Position numbers and translations under genes: made by a program. From Arthrobacter dokdonellae (GTDB lineage Bacteria > Actinomycetota > Actinomycetes > Actinomycetales > Micrococcaceae), in contig NZ_CP029642.1 of NCBI RefSeq assembly GCF_003268655.1, positions 4,030,001 to 4,094,000 of the forward strand: a DNA stretch of 64,000 nucleotides. Direction: 5' to 3'. Shown here in pieces: positions 34,611 through 42,586 of this stretch. Within the stretch, counting starts at the first letter, position 1. Every line of letters begins with the position of its first letter. A model generated the notes under the pieces. It searched no databases. It was given only the letters and a program-made list of their open reading frames with translations, and was not told the DNA's origin.

Positions 34611-36188
34611 TTAGCTCATTGCAGGGACGCCTTGCTCGTCTTCTTCAGCATCCGCCAAGATGTCCAAATCAACTGTGGAATGTTCCTTCAGCACACCCGT
34701 GTGGTGCCTGATACGCAGCCGGTAGAGCAAGATACCGACGACTACGACGAAGACGACGAAGATAACCCCGCCCCACTGCAGGTACCACTCGAACGGGGCC
34801 ACTGAGTTGTAGATCGCCTGACGAGGCCAGATCAGGTTGACGGTCATTGCCGCTCCCCACACGACAGCAATGAGATTGACGATGAAGCCCCACTTACCCA
34901 GGCTGAACCCTGTCTCCGTCTCATCGTCAACCAGTGGCCACCTCTTCCGGAACCTACTAAGGAGCATCGGAAAGGTAACCAGCAAATAGGCCATGTAGAT
35001 CAGGACGATTCCAATGGTGGAAACAATCGTAAAGATGGCGGGCTGGCCGATATTGACCAGCAGCGGAATGAGGGCGAGAACGCCAATGGTGATGGCAGCC
35101 ACCGTGGGGGTCTTGCGAACCGGGTGCACTCTCGCAAGCTGGCGGCTAAACGGCAAGTTGTTGTCCCGCGCCATGGCGAACATCATGCGGATGGCCGCAG
35201 CATGGATGGCGAGTGCGCAGACAGTGATTGCAATCACGACGCAGACCAGGAAGGCCTTGCCAAAGGGTCCGCCAAGAATCGACAGGACGAGGTACTGCAT
35301 GCCTCCGTCTGCTTGCCCGAGCTTGGGGTCGGACAGGTTCGGGGCAGCCATGAGAGCAGTGAGGAGCACTGCCCCACCCAGGATGAAGGATGCCGTTACG
35401 GCCCTAATGATTGCCCTCGGCGCGGTTTTCTTCGGGTTCATGGTTTCTTCACCGAGGGAACTGGCGGTGTCGAAACCGTACATGGCATAACCAGAAGCCA
35501 TGGATGCGACAAGGAACGCGCCGAAGTATCCAAGGGCTTGGCCATGACCCGTTCCAAGGGTGTTGAAAACAACCCCGGGCCCACGGTGCGCGTGGAATGC
35601 CAGAGCAAGTACCAGGAACACAGCCGCGAAGAGTTCCACAAACACGCCGATGCTGTTGATCTTCGTCAATAGCTTGACACCAAACGCATTCACGAGAGTG
35701 GTAAATATGATCAGGAGTGTTGCAAGCACGACACCGTTGAGCGCGAAATCGTAGGTGCCGGTTCCGTCACCTACCATCTGGAAGCCGGTCCAGATCTGCG
35801 GCAGCGTAATCTGAAGAGACAATGCGACAGCACCGACTGTCACGATCGAGGCGACCAACAGCAGCCAACCTGCCATCCATGACGACGTTTTCGAGGCAAG
35901 CTGCTTGGCCCAGTTGTATACAGCGCCAGCGACCGGATACCGGCCCGCGAGCTCGGCAAAACAGAGCGCGACCATCAATTGACCGACGAATACCAGGACC
36001 CAGGTCCACCAATAGGCTGGCCCTCCGGTACCGAAGCCAAAGTAGAAAAGCTGAAAAACACTCGTGAGGATGGAAATATAGCTGACGCCGGCCGCGAAGC
36101 TCGCGAATTTACCGATACTCCGGTCAAGCGACTGCGTGTAGCCAAAGTGGTCAAGCCCGCTTGTGTCGTGTTTTGGTGGGTGTGACAT
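34611..36188 (-). CDS. APC-superfamily amine/amino-acid permease
   Basis: 525 residues from the ATG at 36188, with about 12-13 hydrophobic segments. APC landmarks: FAAGVSYISILTSVFQLFYF in TM1, AELAGRYPVAGAVYNWAKQL, YAMYGFDTASSLGEETMNPK in TM6, and PRAIIRAVTASFILGG. It resembles the GABA/choline/amine permease branch (Uga4/Hnm1-like). It lies 44 bases downstream of amine oxidase copy 1, so the pair forms an operon, and the natural inference is uptake of methylamine or another primary amine oxidised by that enzyme. The substrate is not visible in the sequence. Confidence 0.85.
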   Translation of the reverse strand: MSHPPKHDTSGLDHFGYTQSLDRSIGKFASFAAGVSYISILTSVFQLFYFGFGTGGPAYWWTWVLVFVGQLMVALCFAELAGRYPVAGAVYNWAKQLASKTSSWMAGWLLLVASIVTVGAVALSLQITLPQIWTGFQMVGDGTGTYDFALNGVVLATLLIIFTTLVNAFGVKLLTKINSIGVFVELFAAVFLVLALAFHAHRGPGVVFNTLGTGHGQALGYFGAFLVASMASGYAMYGFDTASSLGEETMNPKKTAPRAIIRAVTASFILGGAVLLTALMAAPNLSDPKLGQADGGMQYLVLSILGGPFGKAFLVCVVIAITVCALAIHAAAIRMMFAMARDNNLPFSRQLARVHPVRKTPTVAAITIGVLALIPLLVNIGQPAIFTIVSTIGIVLIYMAYLLVTFPMLLSRFRKRWPLVDDETETGFSLGKWGFIVNLIAVVWGAAMTVNLIWPRQAIYNSVAPFEWYLQWGGVIFVVFVVVVGILLYRLRIRHHTGVLKEHSTVDLDILADAEEDEQGVPAMS

Positions 36189-36232
36189 GTGAGAGTCCTT
36201 CTCTTTTGTTTTCCCTGGGGTGCTGGGCCGGT

Positions 36233-38170
36233 TCATTGTTCGTGCCCGTTGCAGCAGTGTGTGGTGGTGGTGGTTTGCTGTGTGGGGAGGTTGAGGGTGG
36301 GGTTTTGGTTGAAGAAGCCGTGGGGTTCGAGCGTGAAGCCGATGTTTTGGCGGGGCATGACGGGCCAGTCTTCGAGGCGGACGACGTGGTGCATGCCGAA
36401 GGTGTACCAGACCACGAGGTCTTTATCGACGATGTTCCGGTCGGCTTGGGTCCAGGCGGGCAGGCCGTCGTCGGCGCCGGTGCTTTGGTTGGGGAATTCC
36501 CCGGCGGCGAAGCGTTCGGTGCGGTCGTAGGCGGTGACCCAGAGGTTGTTGCGGGCGAACTGGGCGCGCTGGCTGACGTAGGACTGGTCGCCGGCGGCCA
36601 GGGTGATGGCGTTGGTGGGGATGAGGCGGTACGCTACGGGTTCGTCCACGATGTTCGTGCTGTCGTGGTTGACGATCTTCCAGAAGCGGTGCTTGGATGC
36701 GTCGGCCTTGCGGATGGCTGCTTGTTCGGTTTCCAGGAGCCGGTCCACGGCCTTGAAGGCGGTGTGGGTGGGGTTGTTCTCGGGGATTTCCATGTCGACT
36801 TCGTAGACGGCGTTGCGTGGCCCGTCGATTTCAAAGTCCATGCGGACGTTGAACATGTGCTGGTGGATGGGTCCGTAGAGTCCGTCGTTGTTTAGGGCCT
36901 GCCCGTACGGGGTCTTCTCGCCGGGGTGCTGGGCGGCGGTGGAGAGGATGCCGGTGGCCTTGACGAGGAACTCGATGCTCCCGTCGAGGTAGAGGTGCCA
37001 GTAGAAGGCGTATTCGTAGTTGGCGACGGTGGCGATGAAGGAGATCACGAGCTTGCGGGAGCGTCGGACTTCGGCGGTGCCTTCGCGGAAGTCGAAGTGC
37101 TTCCACATGATGCTGTCGTCTTCTTCATGCATGCAGATGGCGTTTTCGATGGTCATCGGGTTGCCGTGGCTGTCGGTGGTGATGCCGTCGAAGTACTTGA
37201 TCTCGCCCAGGCAGTCGCAGCCGAGCTTGAGGGAGTTGGCCATGTTGCCGATGTTGTATTCACCGGAGTCGAAGGCGTTCTTCTTTGCCTGCACCGGTGC
37301 GGGGTCGCCGTAGGGGACGACCATTTCCGAGAGGGAGGCCCTGTTGATCACGGGCCGTTCCACGCCCTGGTCGCGGAACCGCAGCTGGTGAAGGACGAGG
37401 CCTTCGCGGGGGGTGAAGCCGACACGGAAGGACCAGTCGGCCCACTGGACGTGGTTGCCGGTGACCTTGAAGGAAGCGCCTTCGGGCTGGGTGATGGAAA
37501 TGGGTTTGAGGTCCGTGCGGGCCGGGCCGACGTACTCGGGCAGGTAGTTCCCGCTGGCACGCGGCACGGGGATGGACTCGTTGTCCTCGACCTTGACAAC
37601 CTCCCCGGAGCTGAGGTCGTAGAAGACAACGAAGTTCTCGATCGGGTGTGCGTAGGGGCTGTCGGTGGGATTCTCGCGGACGAAGACCAGGGCGCGCATC
37701 AGGCGCCGGCCCTGGGCGTCTTCGCCGAAGTAGCCCACGGACCACGGCTCAAAGCAGACCAGACCCAGATTGGTCAGGCCCCGGGCGGCCAGGGCCGCGA
37801 TGACGTCCCGGTCCTTCCGACAGGCTTCCTCGCACTCGGCAAACTCATCCAGCATAAAGGGCGGCTGAACGCCTGAAGCCAGCTGCGTCCACCCCGACAC
37901 GATGCCGGAGTCAAGGTCGACCACGGCCGCGTATGCATTTCCCGTGCCCCGGTCCACCAGGACGGCGTCGGCCTCACGGACCGTTGCACTGCCGGCCCGC
38001 AACAATTCCTTGGCCGGCTCACGCAACTCAACGCTGATGAAACGGAACGACTCCGCCGCGGCCTGGCCCTCCTTCAAGATCGAAACCGCCCGGGAAATCT
38101 CAGCCCGCGACAACGGATCCAGGGGGTGCGAAACGCCTACTACGGTGTGGGCTTCAGTACTGACAGACAT
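36233..38170 (-). CDS. maox: Copper/TPQ primary amine oxidase, copy 1 (methylamine oxidase)
   Basis: 645 residues. The catalytic base segment NAFDSGEYNIGNMANSLKLG, the cofactor Tyr in VANYEYAFYWHLYLDG (Tyr 385, modified to topaquinone), the copper His pair in IHQHMFNVRMD and the third copper region WYTFGMHHVVRLEDWPVMP are all present. It oxidises a primary amine with O2 to aldehyde, ammonia and H2O2; in this context methylamine to formaldehyde is expected. Copy 2 at 42587 is almost identical apart from a different C-terminal tail (CCNGHEQ here). Arthrobacter P1 is known to carry two such genes, maoxI and maoxII. No signal peptide is seen, so it is cytoplasmic. Confidence 0.95.
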   Translation of the reverse strand: MSVSTEAHTVVGVSHPLDPLSRAEISRAVSILKEGQAAAESFRFISVELREPAKELLRAGSATVREADAVLVDRGTGNAYAAVVDLDSGIVSGWTQLASGVQPPFMLDEFAECEEACRKDRDVIAALAARGLTNLGLVCFEPWSVGYFGEDAQGRRLMRALVFVRENPTDSPYAHPIENFVVFYDLSSGEVVKVEDNESIPVPRASGNYLPEYVGPARTDLKPISITQPEGASFKVTGNHVQWADWSFRVGFTPREGLVLHQLRFRDQGVERPVINRASLSEMVVPYGDPAPVQAKKNAFDSGEYNIGNMANSLKLGCDCLGEIKYFDGITTDSHGNPMTIENAICMHEEDDSIMWKHFDFREGTAEVRRSRKLVISFIATVANYEYAFYWHLYLDGSIEFLVKATGILSTAAQHPGEKTPYGQALNNDGLYGPIHQHMFNVRMDFEIDGPRNAVYEVDMEIPENNPTHTAFKAVDRLLETEQAAIRKADASKHRFWKIVNHDSTNIVDEPVAYRLIPTNAITLAAGDQSYVSQRAQFARNNLWVTAYDRTERFAAGEFPNQSTGADDGLPAWTQADRNIVDKDLVVWYTFGMHHVVRLEDWPVMPRQNIGFTLEPHGFFNQNPTLNLPTQQTTTTTHCCNGHEQ

Positions 38171-38215
38171 GCTATTCTCCTTGATTCTTAATACAGGACG
38201 ATTCTGGGATCAAAC
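38171..38215 (-). repeat. Duplicated leader of the amine oxidase genes
   Basis: About 30 bases before the start codon, ending AATCAAGGAGAATAGC, are identical to 42555-42586 before copy 2. The duplication boundary lies at CGTCCTGTATTAAG; upstream of it the sequences are unrelated, so the two copies have different promoters. Confidence 0.7.
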
Positions 38216-38333
38216 CGGGAGCTACCTGACCCTGCATCCGGGGTCGGCCTCCCAGTAGCCAACCGACAGGGCCCTGGTCTACCGGCAGTGAACCAGCATC
38301 TCGACGTGGTTCCCACGTCAAAGATCCTTGGAT

Positions 38334-38370
38334 TGTCAGAACTGTTCGTCTTTGTCAGAACTGTTCATTT
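38334..38370 (-). promoter_or_regulatory. Tandem TGTCAGAACTGTTC elements upstream of amine oxidase copy 1
   Basis: TGTCAGAACTGTTC occurs twice on the plus strand, at 38334 and 38353, 19 bases apart (about two helical turns). The complement of the second is 19/20 identical to 2167-2186 ahead of the EutQ-like cupin. This is a likely activator or repressor binding array for the methylamine operon. Confidence 0.6.
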
Positions 38371-39632
38371 TTGGGTGGATGTATGGCCGCGCCGACAAAC
38401 CCGACGTCCTCTATTTGTGAAAGGCCAACCGGGCTCCGCGCCGGTACTGCTGACGTGATGCCGGTCACCTACGTTCTATCCCCACAGCAAAAGTACGCTT
38501 CAAAATCTAGTTAGTCGATATGTTTAAGGAATAAATCTTTCCAGAAGGCGGTTAAACTTCCCCAGGCAGCTTGAACCTCCCGCAACAGGGGTAGGCAGCC
38601 ACTACGGTCCCGGGCGTCGGTTCACGACTTCCTACTACCCAGTAGTGCGTGCGCCGCCCACTACGTTCCTTGCTTCCCAGGGATCCGCTGGTTCTGCACA
38701 TAGGCGACCGGGACGCCCCAATGATCCCTGAAATTCAAGCGCCATTACCGGTCCGGGACACGCTGCCTCTGGGGTAGGGACACGCGGCCTCTGCGGTCCG
38801 CGCGCGAATGCTTTGACCGAGAGCCTCGGCCAAGTCCCGGCCCCACGCAGCCCTTCTTCAAAGTCTTTTGGCCAGGCACTACAGAGGCGGCGTGTCTTCC
38901 CGGATCCTGAATGAACCTCAGACTTCGGAGATTCCCTTCTTTTGTATTCATCCCAAGTTCCGCGGGGCTTGGCGGCGAGAAGCAGGGTCCGACTGGCAAT
39001 ACTTGGTCGTCGACAGCCGAGGTCACTCGTGCCGAGAGTCTTCGGCTTTGCATCGGGTACTGGGCCCTAGTCCGGGCACGGCTGACACCTGATTTCCTCG
39101 GCGAAGATGCTCGCAACGATCATGATCGATTCCCGAGGTGATGGCGCCGAGTGCGGACCTCAGGGCCCGATCGCAGGACATTTACACGTCGTCGTCAAGC
39201 CCTTTCGGCGCTGTCCCCGACACCAGAAGAAGGACCGGGGCGCGCTGGCTAGGCAGCGCACCTGACAAAAACGATGGCTCACAACATGAAGAGACCGGGA
39301 AGGCACCACCCGGTGTCAACACACGCGATTGTGGCCAAGTTTCCGACGGGCAGGCGCCCCGCCTGCGAGCTTACCGTAACGAACCCATCGCCAGGGCGGC
39401 ACCGGAAACAACCGAAGAGACGAAAATATTCAATGCTAAAAAGGACTGGACTAGATGAATTAAGAGGCGTAGCTTTACATTCAGGAAGGAACTAACGTGA
39501 TCGGCATCACGCCCGTGGAGTTCGGAGCAGATCTTCGCTGACCCTCCATCCAATGGAGGACGTCTGGTTTGCAAGCGGTCCCTTTCTGAGCCCCGACCGG
39601 GGTACTACCAACACTATCCATAGGAGAAAACC
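38371..39632. other. 1.26-kb intergenic region between divergent amine operons
   Basis: No credible gene is seen on either strand. It contains small palindromes (CTACTACCCAGTAG near 38632 and GTGAT-CGGC-ATCAC near 39498) and the divergent promoters for amine oxidase copy 1 and the cupin-dmm operon. Confidence 0.45.
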
Positions 39633-40013
39633 ATGGAAACCACCACAATCGGAACTCTGATCAAGGCCGGGTCCATTCACAAGGTTGAAGGCGGATATCT
39701 TGGGCTGCCCTCGATGAACGAGACGGGAGTTGAAGCCGCCATCGGCGACTCCCTGCACAACCCGGAGGGCTCGGTCATGAGCGCCGGTTTCTTCGAACTG
39801 AAGGCCTCCGAGCCCCTGGTCTACACATACACGTACGACGAAATGAAGGTCGTTGTCCAAGGCGAATTCATCCTCACCGACCAAGACACAGGGGAAACCA
39901 CGCACGCCAAGGAACGCGATGTGCTGTTCTTCCCCAAGGGAACAACAGTGAAGTTCGAAACCCCCGACTACGCACTCGGGTTCTTCACCGGCCACCGCTC
40001 CTTCGCACCCTAA
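39633..40013 (+). CDS. EutQ-like cupin (type C, copy 2)
   Basis: 126 residues, ATG with a TAGGAGAAAA ribosome site. Same length as, and most residues identical to, the protein at 2227-2607; shared segments include GSIHKVEGGY, EMKVVVQGEF (EMKVVIKGEF in copy 1) and KERDVLFFPKGTT. It is the first gene of the plus-strand run cupin-dmmA-like-dmmB-N-demethylase-amine oxidase, only eight bases before the dmmA-like ORF. That tight linkage, and the presence of a dmmB fossil after copy 1, shows that the cupin and the dimethylamine demethylase travel together. It may be an accessory subunit, a metal or cofactor chaperone, or a catalytic partner. Confidence 0.82.
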   Translation: METTTIGTLIKAGSIHKVEGGYLGLPSMNETGVEAAIGDSLHNPEGSVMSAGFFELKASEPLVYTYTYDEMKVVVQGEFILTDQDTGETTHAKERDVLFFPKGTTVKFETPDYALGFFTGHRSFAP

Positions 40014-40021
40014 GACGCACC

Positions 40022-40510
40022 ATGCATTCCGTATCCATGACTGCGATGGAACGCGCATACTGTGATCCAGGTTTCCGTGGACTCATCTGCGTGTCGTTTG
40101 GTAAAGCTGACTCCCTCACTGCGGACTACTACAACGGTGGCCAGCGTCGGCATGTCATTCACTTCGACGATGCAAACACGGAAACCCTTTCGCATCTGAG
40201 GTCCACAATCGAGCTGGCCTGCGTGGGCGTCCGTCTCGTCCTCATAGGGCCACTGGTCGACATTCAGGCGGCTGCCGCCGTGGCTGCGGAATGCGGCCTG
40301 GTCGAAGAGGAAGTGACGCTCGTGGGGGACCGATCCGACCATCTTAGGGTCTTCTGCGCACATTGTCGCGCCGTGACAAGGACCGTTGAGCCGATCGGTT
40401 CTGAATTCGAGTGTCAAGGATGCACCACTGTCCTGTCGATCTCTAACCATTTTTCCCGGCGCATCGCTGCATACCTGGGATTCTCCGCACATGCCGAGGA
40501 GGCAGCATGA
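40022..40510 (+). CDS. DmmA-like small subunit of the dimethylamine oxidative demethylase
   Basis: 162 residues. The C-terminal part has two Cys pairs, FCAHC and FECQGC, 18 residues apart, looking like a zinc ribbon or a cluster site. The N-terminal 110 residues form an alpha/beta domain with LVLIGPLVDIQAAAAVAAEC and a conserved HFDDAN. Position between the cupin and the ferredoxin reductase, with a four-base ATGA overlap to the latter, fits the small subunit of the dimethylamine monooxygenase (Dmm/HODM) complex. I use the name DmmA from memory of family labels and am unsure of the exact subunit letter. It should be cytoplasmic. Confidence 0.65.
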   Translation: MHSVSMTAMERAYCDPGFRGLICVSFGKADSLTADYYNGGQRRHVIHFDDANTETLSHLRSTIELACVGVRLVLIGPLVDIQAAAAVAAECGLVEEEVTLVGDRSDHLRVFCAHCRAVTRTVEPIGSEFECQGCTTVLSISNHFSRRIAAYLGFSAHAEEAA

Positions 40511-41484
40511 CAGCGACAGCAGTCCAGGCCAAGGTCCACCCTGCGGTCAAGGGCGGACTTGAGCTTGAGGTCACGGGCGTCAGTCCCCAGACGGACGCGA
40601 TTACCAGCATTACTTTTGTTGATCCATCGGGGGCCGCACTGCCTTCCTACGTGCCGGGGAGCCACCTTGTGGTCCAATGCGGGACTGGCGCCAACGCGTA
40701 CTCACTCACCGGATCGGGCACCGCCCCGTCCGAATACACCATCTCGGTTCTTCAGGTCGAAGACGGTGCTGGCGGCTCAAGGGCCATGCACCGGCTCAGC
40801 GTCGGAGACCGCGTGCATGCGGCCCGTCCTCGCAGCGCCTTTGCACCCACCTCCAATGCCACCCATTTTCTCCTGGTTGCGGCAGGGATCGGCATCACCC
40901 CGGTGCTTTCACACGCCCGGTCCGCTGCCGAATGGGGCACGGCAGCGGACCTGATCTACGTGCACCGGCCGGGGGCGGGGGCCCACGTTGCCGAAGCACG
41001 GGAATTGCTCGGACCCGCCTTGACCGAATGCGGCGACCGGGCCAGTTTCCAGAAGGTCTTGGCCGAAAAGCTCACGACCCAGCCACTGGGCACCCATCTC
41101 TACGTCTGCGGGCCGCTGGCCTTCATGGATGCAGTCCTGGACCAGGCCCGGGAGCAGGGATGGTCGACGGCCCGGCTGCATTCAGAAGCGTTTGGCGCCG
41201 CCGAGCTGGACGCGGGCGAACCCTTCACCGTGACCCTGGCCCGCAGCGGCACCCGCTTGGACGTGCCGGCCGGCGTTTCCCTGCTGGAAACCCTAGAAAG
41301 CGCGGGCAAAAGCATTCCCAACATGTGCCGCAAGGGCATCTGCGGGGAATGCGCCATCCCGGTCCTTCGCGGGACACCCCAGCACCGGGACCTCTACCTG
41401 AACGATCAGGAAAAGGCCGAGAACACCACCATGATGTGCTGCGTTTCACGCAGCCAGGATGAAGAATTGGAGTTGGACCTTTGA
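40507..41484 (+). CDS. dmmB: Ferredoxin-reductase subunit of the dimethylamine oxidative demethylase
   Basis: 325 residues with a phthalate-dioxygenase-reductase-type order: flavin domain (SYVPGSHLVVQ, NAYSLTG), NAD(P)H domain (LLVAAGIGITPVLSHAR, YVCGPLAFMD), then a C-terminal plant-type 2Fe-2S ferredoxin (MCRKGICGECAIPVLRG and TTMMCC). It passes electrons from NAD(P)H to the heme subunit. Its stop codon overlaps the TTG start of the next gene (TTGA), so the two are translationally coupled. The 3' end of this gene is also found, decayed, at 2835-2998 in front of the BCCT gene. Confidence 0.88.
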   Translation: MTATAVQAKVHPAVKGGLELEVTGVSPQTDAITSITFVDPSGAALPSYVPGSHLVVQCGTGANAYSLTGSGTAPSEYTISVLQVEDGAGGSRAMHRLSVGDRVHAARPRSAFAPTSNATHFLLVAAGIGITPVLSHARSAAEWGTAADLIYVHRPGAGAHVAEARELLGPALTECGDRASFQKVLAEKLTTQPLGTHLYVCGPLAFMDAVLDQAREQGWSTARLHSEAFGAAELDAGEPFTVTLARSGTRLDVPAGVSLLETLESAGKSIPNMCRKGICGECAIPVLRGTPQHRDLYLNDQEKAENTTMMCCVSRSQDEELELDL

Positions 41485-42482
41485 GCACCATCATCACCGA
41501 CAAAGACCTGGACACCGCCGTCCTGCCGGAACGGATCCGACGCTTCCCCTTCCCCTTTTCCGCTGACAGCTACCGCTACAGCGCCAATGTGGAACCCGCC
41601 CATAAAACAGTCCCGACCGAGGTCGGCTCCTGGGGATCCTTCCTGATCGACATCGACGAACACTACCTCTCCGAGCTCCAGGAACGAGAGGAAATCCTGA
41701 ACAAGGACCCCTCACGCACAGCAGTCCTGCCCCACATGCGATCCGCCGTCTGGGACGCCATCACCACCCTGCTGCCCATCATGGCCGAAGAATACCCGCA
41801 CGCGATGTCCTACCACCGAGAGGGCAACGCCTGCCGCTGGACAAACACCCTTCAGAACCTGGAACTGGAATTCACCATCGGCGACGACGATTCCCTCCCC
41901 ATGGGGCCCCTACGCTTCCTCGGCAGTCAAATCCAGGACGACCTCGTTTTCCTCGACCCCCGTGAAGACACCCTGTGGCTGGACGCAGGCCTTGTCACCT
42001 TCGCCGCCGACTGGTCCTTCGGATTCGACGTGGGCATGAAGTTCATGGAAGTGCACACCCCCGTTCCCCGTGTCCAAACAGAACCCGTCATCAACCGGGC
42101 CCATCAATTCCTCCTCCGGCTACAACCCGGGGAAGAATTCCGCCGGACCAACTGGACAATGACCATAGGCCAGCGCCTGGACACCTCCACCGAAACCTAC
42201 CCGCAATGGGGACCAGACCGCGGCACCATCGCCGACGACCCAGACCTGCCAAGCAAGCTCCACCTGCGAGTGGAAGTACAACACATGCTCTGCCTCCCAC
42301 ACTCCGGAGCCGTCCTTTTCCTCATCCGGTCCTACCTGCTCCCCCTAACCGACATCGCCCAAGTACCCCCCTGGCGCGAACGCCTCGGCCACGTCCTCGC
42401 CGAACTCCCCGAAGACATGGCCGACTACAAAGGCATCACCCGCTACCGCAACGCCGCATCAAACTGGCTGCTAAACGTCTAA
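41481..42482 (+). CDS. Heme-dependent oxidative N-demethylase subunit (DUF3445)
   Basis: 333 residues from the TTG at 41481. Typical DUF3445/HODM alpha-subunit segments: FPFPFSADSYRYSANVEP, DPSRTAVLPHMRSAVWDAIT, WLDAGLVTFAADWSFGFDVG, PVINRAHQFLLRLQPGEEFR and HLRVEVQHMLCLPHSGAVLF. The family is a PAS-like heme enzyme that demethylates dimethylamine to methylamine and formaldehyde using O2 and electrons from the reductase. It is followed at 104 bases by amine oxidase copy 2, which would take the methylamine. The first codons resemble those of the BCCT gene, discussed with the fossil junction. Confidence 0.88.
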   Translation: MSTIITDKDLDTAVLPERIRRFPFPFSADSYRYSANVEPAHKTVPTEVGSWGSFLIDIDEHYLSELQEREEILNKDPSRTAVLPHMRSAVWDAITTLLPIMAEEYPHAMSYHREGNACRWTNTLQNLELEFTIGDDDSLPMGPLRFLGSQIQDDLVFLDPREDTLWLDAGLVTFAADWSFGFDVGMKFMEVHTPVPRVQTEPVINRAHQFLLRLQPGEEFRRTNWTMTIGQRLDTSTETYPQWGPDRGTIADDPDLPSKLHLRVEVQHMLCLPHSGAVLFLIRSYLLPLTDIAQVPPWRERLGHVLAELPEDMADYKGITRYRNAASNWLLNV

Positions 42483-42586
42483 TAGTCGGCGAAGTCACCC
42501 GTCTCCCGTTCCACTCGTCACACGTAACACCTCATTTTCAAAACCACATGGTCCCTCGTCCTGTATTAAGAATCAAGGAGAATAGC

